Assembly: GCA_964538375.1 (NCBI GenBank)
Contig: CAZIFQ010000011.1
Coordinates: 25,738-89,737 of the forward strand
Direction: 5' to 3'
DNA length: 64,000 bases
Source of the DNA: JAUUZQ01 sp964538375
Lineage (GTDB): Bacteria > Bacteroidota > Bacteroidia > Bacteroidales > GCA-2748055
The notes below the pieces were generated by a model. It saw only the letters and a program-made list of their open reading frames with translations. It made no database searches and was not told the DNA's origin. Positions 26,979 to 36,318 of this stretch are shown in pieces (position 1 is the stretch's first letter; each line of letters begins with the position of its first letter). The position numbers and the translations under genes are program-made.

Positions 26979-27758
26979 TCAGGAGAATACTTCTATTACT
27001 CTTGGAATAATCAATCTTAGAGATGCGATGAATATTGCAACTAATAACATGTAGCGTAAAAACTTCGCACCCCATTTTACGGCAATATTCACTCCGATAT
27101 AAGCTCCGGCCATATTACCGGCAGCCAGAAATAATCCAATGATCACATACTCCCATGTAAGTAATCCACTGATTATGAATAAGGTTAATGCAATGGGTGT
27201 ATAGAATAGTATAATTAAGACTTTTACTCCATTGGCCTTTACTAAATCAAGGCCACTACCCAGCACCAAACCTGTCAATAAGAAAAAACCCACTCCTGCT
27301 TGAATAAATCCGCCATAAATACCAATAAAAAAAAATACAACATATTGAGCCCACATGGGGAGAGGTGGCTTCTCATTCTTTCCTTTCACCCAGCTGTTTG
27401 GATTAAGCAACACCAGGAGAAACATCACCAACATAACAACACCAATTGCAACATCCATGGCCGGAGCTGTTATTAAGGTGGCAATAATAGCACCTATCAC
27501 AGATCCTATTATTGCAGGAATACCAAGTTTATAGTCTTGCTTTAGATTTAGTACCTTCTTTTTTCTGAATTTGTTTACTGCTACAATATTCTGCAGGAGT
27601 ATTGCAATCCTGTTAATGGCATTGGCATTTGTTGAAGGAATACCTAAAGGAATAATTAAAAGGGGCAGTGTCAAGAGGGATCCCCCGGCTGCCAGGGTGT
27701 TAATTATACCGGCAATTAATCCGACGCCAACTACAGCAAGATAAAGATACCATTCCAT
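26979..27758 (-). CDS. TauE/SafE-family membrane permease
   Basis: The 259-residue protein has about eight hydrophobic helices arranged in two similar halves. It has the N-terminal signature GLIAGIINTLAAGGSLLTLPLL and the mid-protein GGFIQAGVGFFLL, both typical of TauE/SafE (DUF81) permeases. Characterised members export sulfite or organosulfonates or transport other small anions. The substrate here cannot be told from the sequence. It is 9 bases downstream of glyA on the same strand, so the two may be co-transcribed. Confidence 0.85.
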   Translation of the reverse strand: MEWYLYLAVVGVGLIAGIINTLAAGGSLLTLPLLIIPLGIPSTNANAINRIAILLQNIVAVNKFRKKKVLNLKQDYKLGIPAIIGSVIGAIIATLITAPAMDVAIGVVMLVMFLLVLLNPNSWVKGKNEKPPLPMWAQYVVFFFIGIYGGFIQAGVGFFLLTGLVLGSGLDLVKANGVKVLIILFYTPIALTLFIISGLLTWEYVIIGLFLAAGNMAGAYIGVNIAVKWGAKFLRYMLLVAIFIASLRLIIPRVIEVFS

Positions 27759-27767
27759 AGTATAAGA

Positions 27768-29045
27768 TTAAGCAAACATTGGGAAGTCCGTCATCATGGA
27801 GTTAACCTTTTTCTTCACTGCAGCAATGACTTCTTTTTCATCAATATTAATTATAACCTCATCAATTAATGAGACAATCTCAGGTATCAAATCTTCCTTT
27901 ACTCCCCGGGTTGAAATTGCTGGAGTCCCTACCCTTATTCCGCTGGTTTGGAAAGGTGACCTGGAATCAAATGGTACCATATTTTTATTGACAGTTATAT
28001 CAGCAAGTACAAGGGTGTTTTCAACTTGTTTTCCTGTAACATCCGGCACCTTTGACCTAAGGTCAATTAACATTGAATGGTTATCAGTACCTCCTGATAC
28101 AACTTCATAACCCTTTTCAATAAACACTTTCGCCATCAAAGCGGCATTTTCTTTAACCTGCTTTTGATATATTTTAAATTCAGGATCAAGAGCTTCACCA
28201 AAAGAAACTGCTTTTGCTGCAATAATATGCTCTAATGGTCCTCCCTGAATTCCCGGAAATACTGCTGAATTAAGCAGCGAAGACATTTTTCTTACAACAC
28301 CCTTTTTTGTTGCTTTTCCCCAGGGATTATCAAAGTCCTTGCCCAGTAAAATAATGCCTCCGCGAGGACCACGCAGGGTTTTGTGGGTAGTAGACGTAAC
28401 GATATGTGCATGCTTCAGTGGATTATCTAACAAACCGGCTGCAATTAATCCAGCAGGATGCGCCATATCAACCATAAAAAGGGCTCCTATTTTATCGGCT
28501 ATATTACGCATTCTTGCATAATCCCATTCTCTCGAATATGCAGATGCTCCACCTACTATAAGTTTTGGTTTTTCTTTTAGTGCAAGCTCCTCCATGGCAT
28601 CGTAATCAATCCTACCTGTTGCCTGGTCTAAACCATAAGAAATTGCCTTGTAAAGAAGACCGGAGCTATTTACTGGGGATCCGTGAGAGAGATGTCCACC
28701 ATGAGAAAGATCAAGCCCCATGAAGGTATCACCCGGTTCAAGCACCGCTAAGAAAACTGCCATATTGGCCTGTGCTCCTGAATGTGGCTGGACATTTGCA
28801 TATTCAGCATTGTAGATTTCACATAGCCTGTCTATGGCCAGTTGCTCAACTACATCTACTACCTCACAACCACCATAATATCTGTGGCCCGGATAACCTT
28901 CGGCATACTTATTCGTCAAACATGAGCCCATAGCTTCCTCTACTTGTCTACTGACAAAATTTTCAGATGCGATCAGCTCAATTCCTTGTTTTTGACGTTG
29001 GTGCTCCTTCTCAATCAGGTCAAATATGACAATATCTCTGTTCAT
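27768..29045 (-). CDS. glyA: Serine hydroxymethyltransferase
   Basis: The 425-residue PLP enzyme interconverts serine and glycine and charges tetrahydrofolate with a one-carbon unit. The PLP-lysine motif [13 protein letters not shown], the N-terminal [11 protein letters not shown], and [16 protein letters not shown] are all intact. Length is normal for the family. The short leader holds a perfect -7 box (TAACTTTG, 29069-29062). Confidence 0.97.
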   Translation of the reverse strand: MNRDIVIFDLIEKEHQRQKQGIELIASENFVSRQVEEAMGSCLTNKYAEGYPGHRYYGGCEVVDVVEQLAIDRLCEIYNAEYANVQPHSGAQANMAVFLAVLEPGDTFMGLDLSHGGHLSHGSPVNSSGLLYKAISYGLDQATGRIDYDAMEELALKEKPKLIVGGASAYSREWDYARMRNIADKIGALFMVDMAHPAGLIAAGLLDNPLKHAHIVTSTTHKTLRGPRGGIILLGKDFDNPWGKATKKGVVRKMSSLLNSAVFPGIQGGPLEHIIAAKAVSFGEALDPEFKIYQKQVKENAALMAKVFIEKGYEVVSGGTDNHSMLIDLRSKVPDVTGKQVENTLVLADITVNKNMVPFDSRSPFQTSGIRVGTPAISTRGVKEDLIPEIVSLIDEVIINIDEKEVIAAVKKKVNSMMTDFPMFA

Positions 29046-29061
29046 AATATATATTTTTTTT

Positions 29062-29069
29062 CAAAGTTA
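29062..29069 (-). promoter_or_regulatory. Putative -7 box of glyA
   Basis: TAACTTTG on the minus strand matches TAnnTTTG, 16 bases before the glyA ATG. No TTG is visible at the -33 distance; that stretch is poly-T/C on the minus strand. Confidence 0.4.
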
Positions 29070-29191
29070 ATTTTTAAAAAGAAAAAAAGAAAAAAGTTGC
29101 CCATGGTCTTCGAGGCCTGCTCAGTAGATTATGTATTCGTTGCCTGGATTCAGACAAGAAGCAGCAAGGTCAATTAATGAGCTGCACCTTA

Positions 29192-29938
29192 TCAGAATAT
29201 GGCATTATGTGCAAGGTACAGCACGCTGGCTATGATTGCTCCGATTATCGGTCCTATCACCGGAATCCAGGAATATTTCCAATCACTGCTCCCTTTATGT
29301 TTCATTGGTAACAAGGCATGCATAATTCTTGGAGGAAGGTCCCTCGCAGGATTTATTGCATAACCTGTTGTTCCTCCCAACGATAAACCGATTGCGATTA
29401 CCAGAAGCGCAACAGGCAGTGCTCCAAGTGTACCCAGACCAATTTTCGAGCTATTCATACCTTGTAATTCCATACTTGGCTCGGCAATATAGAGAATGAC
29501 AAATACCAGGACAAAAGTGCCAATGATTTCACTTACGATGTTACTTACAGGTTTTCTAATGGCCGGGCCTGTGGCGAAACATCCCAATATGGCTCCGGGA
29601 TCTTCTGTCTGGTTAAAATGGTCACGATAGAACAACCAAACAAGAAATGCTCCAATAGAACCACCCAATAACTGAGCAATAATGAACATGGCTACTTTTG
29701 CCCAGGGAAACAATCCTGATAGTGCCAAACCTATAGTTACAGCAGGGTTAATATGCGCTCCGGAAACTGGTCCTGCTACTGCTACTCCAACGAAGACAGC
29801 AAGTCCCCAACCGAAAGCTATAACTATCCATCCGCTGTTATGTCCTTTGGTTCCTTTCAGTACAACATTGGCTACAACACCATTTCCCAACAGCACCAAT
29901 AGCATTGTTCCCAGCAGTTCAGCAATATACTCATTCAT
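29192..29938 (-). CDS. glpF: MIP-family glycerol facilitator-like channel
   Basis: The 248-residue membrane protein has six hydrophobic helices and two NPA half-helices: HINPAVTIG in the first half and AINPARDLPPR in the second. The Asp directly after the second NPAR is the mark of glycerol-conducting GlpF-type channels rather than strict water channels. The neighbouring Pro where most GlpF proteins have Gly is slightly unusual. It stands alone, with no glycerol kinase in the window. The gene symbol is therefore by family only. Confidence 0.85.
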   Translation of the reverse strand: MNEYIAELLGTMLLVLLGNGVVANVVLKGTKGHNSGWIVIAFGWGLAVFVGVAVAGPVSGAHINPAVTIGLALSGLFPWAKVAMFIIAQLLGGSIGAFLVWLFYRDHFNQTEDPGAILGCFATGPAIRKPVSNIVSEIIGTFVLVFVILYIAEPSMELQGMNSSKIGLGTLGALPVALLVIAIGLSLGGTTGYAINPARDLPPRIMHALLPMKHKGSSDWKYSWIPVIGPIIGAIIASVLYLAHNAIF

Positions 29939-30419
29939 TTAAATTCGAATTACGTTAGACAAAGTAAAATCACACTGTCATAAAGCTATTGGAATATTTT
30001 GAAAAATAAAAGAATCTATCAAGAAGCATTAAAAAAAATGATGTTTTGAATTACATTTGAAATCCTATGAAGAATATTCTTTTCATTATAGTACTCTCTT
30101 TAACTTTTTGTGGTTTCGGCCAGATAAAAAAATTGGTCTAAGCCGTGCTGAAAATCTCTCTGTATACCTAAGCAATATCTAAAAAATATATCATTCGTCC
30201 ATTATTGTGAAATGCCCAACATTTTCAATTCAAAAAATAAAATCCCTGTATCACTCCATAATATTGCTGGTTACTATTTAAATTGTTACCCATAAACTAC
30301 GAAAATTTATCAGTTGAGCAGTTTTTGTAGTACATAAATATTTGATCATGTACATTTTATTAAGAATTTTGTACTTTGCTAATGAAATATAAACACATAT
30401 CAAAACAAAATGCTGCTCT
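29939..30419. other. Long intergenic region with a small gene remnant
   Basis: About 480 bases separate the divergent aquaglyceroporin and GH16 genes. The region contains the decayed signal-peptide ORF at 30067-30141. The rest is AT-rich; no other gene, RNA gene or repeat was seen. Confidence 0.5.
30067..30141 (+). pseudogene. Remnant of a secreted-protein gene (signal peptide followed by stop)
   Basis: The ATG at 30067 encodes 24 residues that form a textbook Bacteroidota signal peptide (MKNILFIIVLSLTFCGFGQ) and then stop. Inserting one A into the A7 run after 30124 would extend the frame by about 13 residues (KKIGLSRAENLSVYLSNI) before another stop. This looks like a frameshifted, truncated gene. 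A tiny functional peptide is possible but less likely. Confidence 0.5.
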
Positions 30420-31727
30420 ATGAAAAAAATTGGTTTATTACTACTTCTGCTGATGGGGGTTTTCATTGTTTTCAGCTGTGATACAAAACCCGAATCTAAT
30501 TTCACTGTGGATTTTAGCTATGAGATAAATGATGGCAACATGGTTCACTTTAGCAATACATCTGAAGGCGAATATTATTCAATGACCTGGGATTTTGGTA
30601 ACGGTGAATTAATCTCAACTACCGATAAAAATGAAATAATCGAAATGTATTATCCACTTGCCGGGTCTTATAACGTCACACTGAAACTAGGAGATTATTT
30701 GGGTAATACAGAGAATACAACCAAGGTTATTACGCTAGATAATAATGATTTAGTTGTTTCTTTCACTGCTGAGGTGGATGCTGAAGATCTGAATACTGTG
30801 AACCTGGTAAATACATCAGAAGGCAGCTTTGATTCGTTTACATGGAAATACAGAAAGAAAGAAATAGAAGGACTCAATGATTTCGCTGCATATTTTCCCT
30901 TTTCCGGAAATTACCAGGTAGAATTGGAATTGATTAAAGGATCATTTACCGCATCTGCTACCCAAAGTATAACTATTGCTCAAAATGATCCTGATTACCT
31001 GGACAAACTCATACTGACCTGGTCAGATGAATTTGATGGTCCCGAAATTAATCCTGCCAATTGGACTTATGAAACCGGTGCCGGAGGATGGGGTAACAAT
31101 GAGTTACAGGAATATACGAATGGATTTAATGCAGAAATAGTCGATGGTATATTGATTTTGACGGCAAAAAAACTGAATGAAAATAAAACTGCTGGATCAT
31201 ATACTTCTACTCGCATGATCACCAGGAACAAAAATGAATTTACCTATGGAAATATGGAAATTCGTGCAAAACTTCCTTCCGGAACTGGTATCTGGCCTGC
31301 CATCTGGATGCTGGGTAGCAATATCTCGCAAGTTAGCTGGCCTAAATGTGGAGAGATAGATATCATGGAATATGTTGGATACGAACCCAATATAATTCAT
31401 GCTACTGTTCATACACTATCCGGATCAGCAGGAGAAGGCGACGGCAGCAGTAAAACACTGGCCACCTGCGAAGAAGAATTTCATATTTACGGACTTAACT
31501 GGACAGAAGAGGAGATGGTTTTCTACACAGATTCCCCCTCAAATGTAACACATATATATAATCCAGACAGTAAGACTGATGCAACATGGCCATTCGATTT
31601 GCCTCAATTCTTTATCCTGAATGTTGCTGTTGGAGGAGATTGGGGAGGTGCGCTTGGAATCGACAACACAATCTTCCCTCAATCAATGGAAATCGACTAT
31701 ATTAAAGTATTTCAGGAACCCAATTAA
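30420..31727 (+). CDS. GH16 endo-beta-1,3-glucanase lipoprotein with two PKD-like domains
   Basis: The 435-residue lipoprotein has lipidated Cys20 (VFSCD), two PKD-like domains (about 28-105 and 110-185) and a GH16 catalytic domain (about 195-435). The catalytic motif is GEIDIMEYVG, with nucleophile Glu312, Asp314 and acid/base Glu317. The flanking WPAIWMLG and IHATVHT are typical of laminarinases. It likely sits on the outer membrane and cleaves beta-1,3-glucan outside the cell. It is the first gene of the glucan cluster. An activity on porphyran or agar is less likely given the GH17 neighbours. Confidence 0.88.
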   Translation: MKKIGLLLLLLMGVFIVFSCDTKPESNFTVDFSYEINDGNMVHFSNTSEGEYYSMTWDFGNGELISTTDKNEIIEMYYPLAGSYNVTLKLGDYLGNTENTTKVITLDNNDLVVSFTAEVDAEDLNTVNLVNTSEGSFDSFTWKYRKKEIEGLNDFAAYFPFSGNYQVELELIKGSFTASATQSITIAQNDPDYLDKLILTWSDEFDGPEINPANWTYETGAGGWGNNELQEYTNGFNAEIVDGILILTAKKLNENKTAGSYTSTRMITRNKNEFTYGNMEIRAKLPSGTGIWPAIWMLGSNISQVSWPKCGEIDIMEYVGYEPNIIHATVHTLSGSAGEGDGSSKTLATCEEEFHIYGLNWTEEEMVFYTDSPSNVTHIYNPDSKTDATWPFDLPQFFILNVAVGGDWGGALGIDNTIFPQSMEIDYIKVFQEPN

Positions 31728-31871
31728 CAGGGACAGAAGTTCATGAGGAAAAATTATCTTTTTAGAGCCCACTGTCTTTTTACAAATATTTCAATTATCA
31801 CCAGAATTTATGCTTTTATCCTAAAAAATTTATAATGGGAAAGAAGTCTCACATAGATAGAATAAGAAAAA

Positions 31872-34800
31872 ATGAAGAATAGATCGCTTCAAATCGGAGA
31901 GAATAAAATGATAACAACCGCCCATAAAGTTAGCGGTCAGTTTATTGAAATTGAAAACGAGAAGTTTTACCAGATTTCTAACTACCAGGAGATGCCTGAT
32001 TTCCTGATGAGTGTAGTAAGTGATTCAGACCACTGGATGTTCATTTCAAGCAACGGTTCGTTAACAGCTGGAAGGAAAAATAAGAACAATGCGCTCTTCC
32101 CTTATTATACCAACGATAAGTTACATGATTATAGAAATATAACCGGAAGCAAGACATACATCATTGTCTCTAAAGGCGAAACCACAGCACTCTGGGAACC
32201 TTTTACAGCTGAAACTGAAAGGGTATACAAAATCAAAAGAAACATCTATAAAAGCATTTATGGCAACAAGCTTATATTTGAAGAGATAAATGAGGACCTG
32301 GGAGTAAAGTTCCGATATGGTTGGTACAATAGTGATCGCTATGGACTGATTAAAAAGTCTTCCATTGCTAATATCTCTAATGAAGTTTTAGAGCTTGATA
32401 TCCTTGATGGTATCAAAAACATACTTCCCTATGGTATCGACTATGATTTCCAGAATGAGTTCAGCAATCTCCTGAACGCCTATAAAAAATGTGAACGAAT
32501 AAAAGATTCAACACTGGGAATATTTGCCCTGAGTTCTATACCGGTGGATAAACCAGAGCCAAGTGAAGCCCTAAAAACGACAACCGTTTGGTCAACTGGT
32601 CCTGATTCCGGAAGCAAAATACTAATCTCAGATAAGCAGGTTTCAAAATTTACAAAAGGAGAGGAAGTAGAATCTGAATCAGACATTCGGGCAGTGAGAG
32701 GTGCATATTATGTGAATAGCTCTTTTATCCTGAATCCAACTGATTTTCAACAGTGGATGCTAGCCGCAGAAATTAATCAGGATAGCTGTGCAGTTGCCGA
32801 TATATTAAAACATATAAGCAGCGAGAAAAACCTGCAAGAACTTGTTGATGAAGACATTGCCCTGGGTACAAAAAAGCTAATCGAAATTGTAGCCAAAGCA
32901 GACGGTATTCAAATGAGCAATGAAGAATTGTGCTATGCAAGACATTTTTCCAATACCATGTTCAACATAATGCGAGGAGGTGTCTTTACAAACAATTATA
33001 CTGTTGAGAAAAAAGATTTCATACTTTTTGCGAAGCAGACAAATATCGCAGTATACAAGAAACATAAGAATTGGTTTGCCGGACTCGATGAGAAGACGCA
33101 ATACCATCAGCTGATCAGCCTTGCTGAAAAAAGCAATGATCCTGATCTTTTAAGAATCAGTATAGAATATTTTCCTATCACCTTTAGCAGAAGGCACGGT
33201 GATCCCAGCCGTCCATGGAATTATTTCTCCATCGAAAACAAAAACCCTGATGGAAGCACAAAGTTGCATTATGAAGGAAACTGGAGGGACATTTTCCAAA
33301 ATTGGGAGGCTCTAAGCCTCTCCTACCCTGAATTCATTGAAGGAATGATCTCCAAGTTTGTAAATGCATCAACATTAGATGGGTACAATCCTTACAGGAT
33401 CACCAGGGAAGGAATTGACTGGGAAGCTCCGGACCCAGATGATCCATGGGCATTTATTGGGTATTGGGGTGACCATCAGATTATTTATCTACTGAAATTC
33501 CTTGAGCATTCTGCGGCTTATCATCCAGGTAATCTGGATGAATTAATGACCAGGGACCAATTTGTTTATGCGAATGTTCCTTATCGAATCAAAGAGTTCT
33601 CCGAAATTGTTAAAGACCCCAAAGACACCATACTTTACGATTTTAAGCTAAGTAAGCAATTGGAAAAACTTACTGATGAGATAGGAGCCGATGGCAAGCT
33701 GCTTAGAAATAAAAATGGAGAGCTTTGCAGGGCCAACCTTACAGAGAAAATGCTCGTAACATTGCTTTCAAAATTAAGTAATTTTATTCCGGAAGCCGGT
33801 ATCTGGTTGAATACCCAAAGACCCGAATGGAATGATGCAAACAACGCCCTGGTGGGTAACGGGGTATCAATGGTCACTCTCTATTACATCAGAAGATTTA
33901 TGCGTTTCTGGCAAAAGGAGCTGGAAAGTTCAAAACATGAGTCCATTCCTCTTTCAGAAGAAATCCTCAAACTTCTAGGAAGAGTAAATGACATCTTTAC
34001 AACTAACAGAGACAAATTAAACAAAGGGTTCTCTGACGAGGATAGAGGAGAAATAACATATGCATTAGGCATTGCAGGGAGCAATTACCGGGAGCATGTC
34101 TACAAGAACTCATTTTCCGGAAAAAAAGAAAAGGTCAAAATAGCATATCTTAAAGATTTTATGAGCATGTCCATTGAATATATGGACCAGTCCATCGATG
34201 CTAACAAGCGTGAAGATGATTTGTACCATGCCTACAATCTTGTTTCCTTTAAGGGTAAAAAGATTAAAATCAGATACTTATACGAAATGCTGGAAGGACA
34301 AGTATCTGTGCTTAGCTCAGGACATCTCACTTCTGGTGAAAGTTTGAAAGTACTCGATGCACTGAAATCAAGCAACTTGTTCAGGATAAATCAGTATAGT
34401 TATATACTCTATCCCGACAGGCAATTACCCCGGTTTGTGGAAAAGAATAATATTCCGGCAACACGAGTTAAAGAATCTGCCTTGCTAAGCAAACTTGCTG
34501 CGGATAATGAGCAATCTATCATCAAAGTTGATCAGAATAATACTTACCACTTCAATGGGATTTTCAGAAATGCTAATCTATTAAAGGAGGACCTGAATAA
34601 GCTTAATCCTGATCTGTATAGTGATCTGGTTGAGAAAGAAACAGAGATGATATTAGGTGTTTATGAAGAGTTATTTGACCACCAATCATTCACCGGACGG
34701 TCAGGAACATTTTATGGCTATGAAGGTTTAGGGTCCATTTATTGGCACATGGTATCCAAGCTGTTGCTTGCAGTTCAAGAATGCTACTTCAGAGGTAAGG

Positions 34801-35339
34801 AAGAAGGATCTGACCCGATTGTTTTAGGTAAAATTCAAGACCACTATTATGAAATAAAGGCTGGAATCGGACTCTATAAATCACCTGAGGTTTATGGCGC
34901 CTTCCCGACAGATGCTTACTCACATACTCCAGCTAATGAAGGAGTGAAACAACCTGGTTTAACTGGCCAGGTAAAAGAGGATGTTATATCCAGATTTGGT
35001 GAATTGGGAGTCCTCATTAAAAATGGAGAGATTTCTTTCGCACCTTCACTACTAAATCAAGGTGAGATTTTAACTCAAGATGAACAATTTGAATATTATG
35101 ATTTATCGGCAGAGAAAAAGAGTATTGATCTGAAAGAAAAGCAAATGGGATTTACCTATTGCCAAATTCCTGTTATTTATAGCTTTGGCAATGAAGAAAG
35201 TATCAGGGTTCACTATACAAATGGAGATTCTAAAGAAATCCCGGGAAATATCCTGCCAAAAGAAATCAGCTCAAAAATATTTTCCAGAACTAGTGAAATA
35301 AAAAAGATTGAGTGTGCATTACATGAATTAAAAAAATAA
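31872..35339 (+). CDS. Large GH149/GH94-like phosphorylase, probable beta-1,3-glucan phosphorylase
   Basis: The 1155-residue protein has no signal peptide, so it is cytoplasmic. Its size and its sequence DPDDPWAFIGYWGDHQ (about 520-535, likely carrying the catalytic Asp) suit a phosphorylase of the GH149/GH161 type related to GH94. So does GRSGTFYGYEGLGSIYWH (about 942-959). Such enzymes release glucose-1-phosphate from beta-1,3-gluco-oligosaccharides using inorganic phosphate. It is followed after 16 bases by a cytoplasmic GH17, and the cluster also holds a GH16, a second GH17 and a sugar symporter. The family assignment rests on my recognition of these motifs and on context, and is only moderately sure. 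Confidence 0.62.
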   Translation: MKNRSLQIGENKMITTAHKVSGQFIEIENEKFYQISNYQEMPDFLMSVVSDSDHWMFISSNGSLTAGRKNKNNALFPYYTNDKLHDYRNITGSKTYIIVSKGETTALWEPFTAETERVYKIKRNIYKSIYGNKLIFEEINEDLGVKFRYGWYNSDRYGLIKKSSIANISNEVLELDILDGIKNILPYGIDYDFQNEFSNLLNAYKKCERIKDSTLGIFALSSIPVDKPEPSEALKTTTVWSTGPDSGSKILISDKQVSKFTKGEEVESESDIRAVRGAYYVNSSFILNPTDFQQWMLAAEINQDSCAVADILKHISSEKNLQELVDEDIALGTKKLIEIVAKADGIQMSNEELCYARHFSNTMFNIMRGGVFTNNYTVEKKDFILFAKQTNIAVYKKHKNWFAGLDEKTQYHQLISLAEKSNDPDLLRISIEYFPITFSRRHGDPSRPWNYFSIENKNPDGSTKLHYEGNWRDIFQNWEALSLSYPEFIEGMISKFVNASTLDGYNPYRITREGIDWEAPDPDDPWAFIGYWGDHQIIYLLKFLEHSAAYHPGNLDELMTRDQFVYANVPYRIKEFSEIVKDPKDTILYDFKLSKQLEKLTDEIGADGKLLRNKNGELCRANLTEKMLVTLLSKLSNFIPEAGIWLNTQRPEWNDANNALVGNGVSMVTLYYIRRFMRFWQKELESSKHESIPLSEEILKLLGRVNDIFTTNRDKLNKGFSDEDRGEITYALGIAGSNYREHVYKNSFSGKKEKVKIAYLKDFMSMSIEYMDQSIDANKREDDLYHAYNLVSFKGKKIKIRYLYEMLEGQVSVLSSGHLTSGESLKVLDALKSSNLFRINQYSYILYPDRQLPRFVEKNNIPATRVKESALLSKLAADNEQSIIKVDQNNTYHFNGIFRNANLLKEDLNKLNPDLYSDLVEKETEMILGVYEELFDHQSFTGRSGTFYGYEGLGSIYWHMVSKLLLAVQECYFRGKEEGSDPIVLGKIQDHYYEIKAGIGLYKSPEVYGAFPTDAYSHTPANEGVKQPGLTGQVKEDVISRFGELGVLIKNGEISFAPSLLNQGEILTQDEQFEYYDLSAEKKSIDLKEKQMGFTYCQIPVIYSFGNEESIRVHYTNGDSKEIPGNILPKEISSKIFSRTSEIKKIECALHELKK

Positions 35340-35355
35340 ATAAAGAGAAAATACT

Positions 35356-36246
35356 ATGTCATACCGGAGAGAAAAAAACATGTCCCTAGCGGGAATTGAT
35401 TACTCAAACATTGCTGATGAAGATTTATTGGCCTTATTTAACAAATACCTGGATAATGGAATTCATGGAATCTGTTTTAGTTCATATTTAGATGGCCAGG
35501 GCCCAGGTACTCAAATTAGCGACGAACAAATAGAGAAAAGAATTAAAATCATCAAGCCCTATACAAAATGGCTCCGTACATTTTCATGTACTGACGGAGG
35601 TGAGCGAATACCTGTAATAGCAAAGAAACATGGCTTAAAGGTTATGGCAGGAGCCTGGTTAAGTGATAACAAGGAGGTCAATGAAAAAGAGATTGAAAAT
35701 GTGATCAAATTGGCTAAAGAAGGCAATGCCGATTTAGTAGCCGTAGGAAATGAAGTCTTGTATCGCAAAGAATTAACTGAAGAAGAACTTCTTGACTATA
35801 TATCTCGCATTAAAAAAGAGATCCCTGGCATTCCTGTTGGCTATGTTGATGCCTATTATGAATTTGTTGAGCGTCCTGCAATTACAGACGCTTGCGATGT
35901 GATTTTTGCCAATTGTTATCCTTTCTGGGAAGGATGTCACATCGACTATTCTTTGCCTTACATGAAGAATATGTATCAGAATGCATTAAATGCTGGCGGT
36001 GGGAAGAAGGTTATCATCACAGAAACTGGCTGGCCAAATCGTGGTACATCATTTGAAGGTTCAGAACCTTCTTTAGATAATGCCCTAAGGTATTTCATCA
36101 ACGCACAAAAATGGAGCATGGAAGAGGATATTGATTTGTTCTATTTTTCCAGTTTCGATGAAACATGGAAAATAGATGCTGAGGGAGACGTGGGAGCATA
36201 CTGGGGATTGTGGGATCAGGCAGGTAAATTGAAGTTTGGTAAATAG
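35356..36246 (+). CDS. Cytoplasmic GH17-like glycoside hydrolase
   Basis: The 296-residue protein is a TIM-barrel GH17-like enzyme without a signal peptide. The acid/base is Glu133 in VAVGNEVL and the nucleophile is Glu223 in IITETGWPNRG, matching the positions used by beta-1,3-glucanases and glucosyltransferases of this family. The cytoplasmic location suggests it acts on imported oligosaccharides, either hydrolysing or rearranging them before phosphorolysis. The ATG at 35380 (MSLAGIDYS) is an alternative start. It is 16 bases downstream of the phosphorylase candidate and in the same operon. Confidence 0.83.
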   Translation: MSYRREKNMSLAGIDYSNIADEDLLALFNKYLDNGIHGICFSSYLDGQGPGTQISDEQIEKRIKIIKPYTKWLRTFSCTDGGERIPVIAKKHGLKVMAGAWLSDNKEVNEKEIENVIKLAKEGNADLVAVGNEVLYRKELTEEELLDYISRIKKEIPGIPVGYVDAYYEFVERPAITDACDVIFANCYPFWEGCHIDYSLPYMKNMYQNALNAGGGKKVIITETGWPNRGTSFEGSEPSLDNALRYFINAQKWSMEEDIDLFYFSSFDETWKIDAEGDVGAYWGLWDQAGKLKFGK

Positions 36247-36254
36247 TGAAGAGA

Positions 36255-36279
36255 GTGGGCAGTGAGCAGGGAGCAGTGG
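36255..36279. repeat. Short-word repeat, GCAGTGAGCAGGGAGCAGTG
   Basis: Three approximate copies of a 7- to 8-bp word (GGGCAGT, GAGCAGG, GAGCAGT) follow the GH17 gene directly. The array is noncoding and belongs to the same class of intergenic word arrays as 1400-1460. Confidence 0.6.
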
Positions 36280-36318
36280 TATATCGATAGCTAACGTGTC
36301 ACTTAAATTTATATTTAA

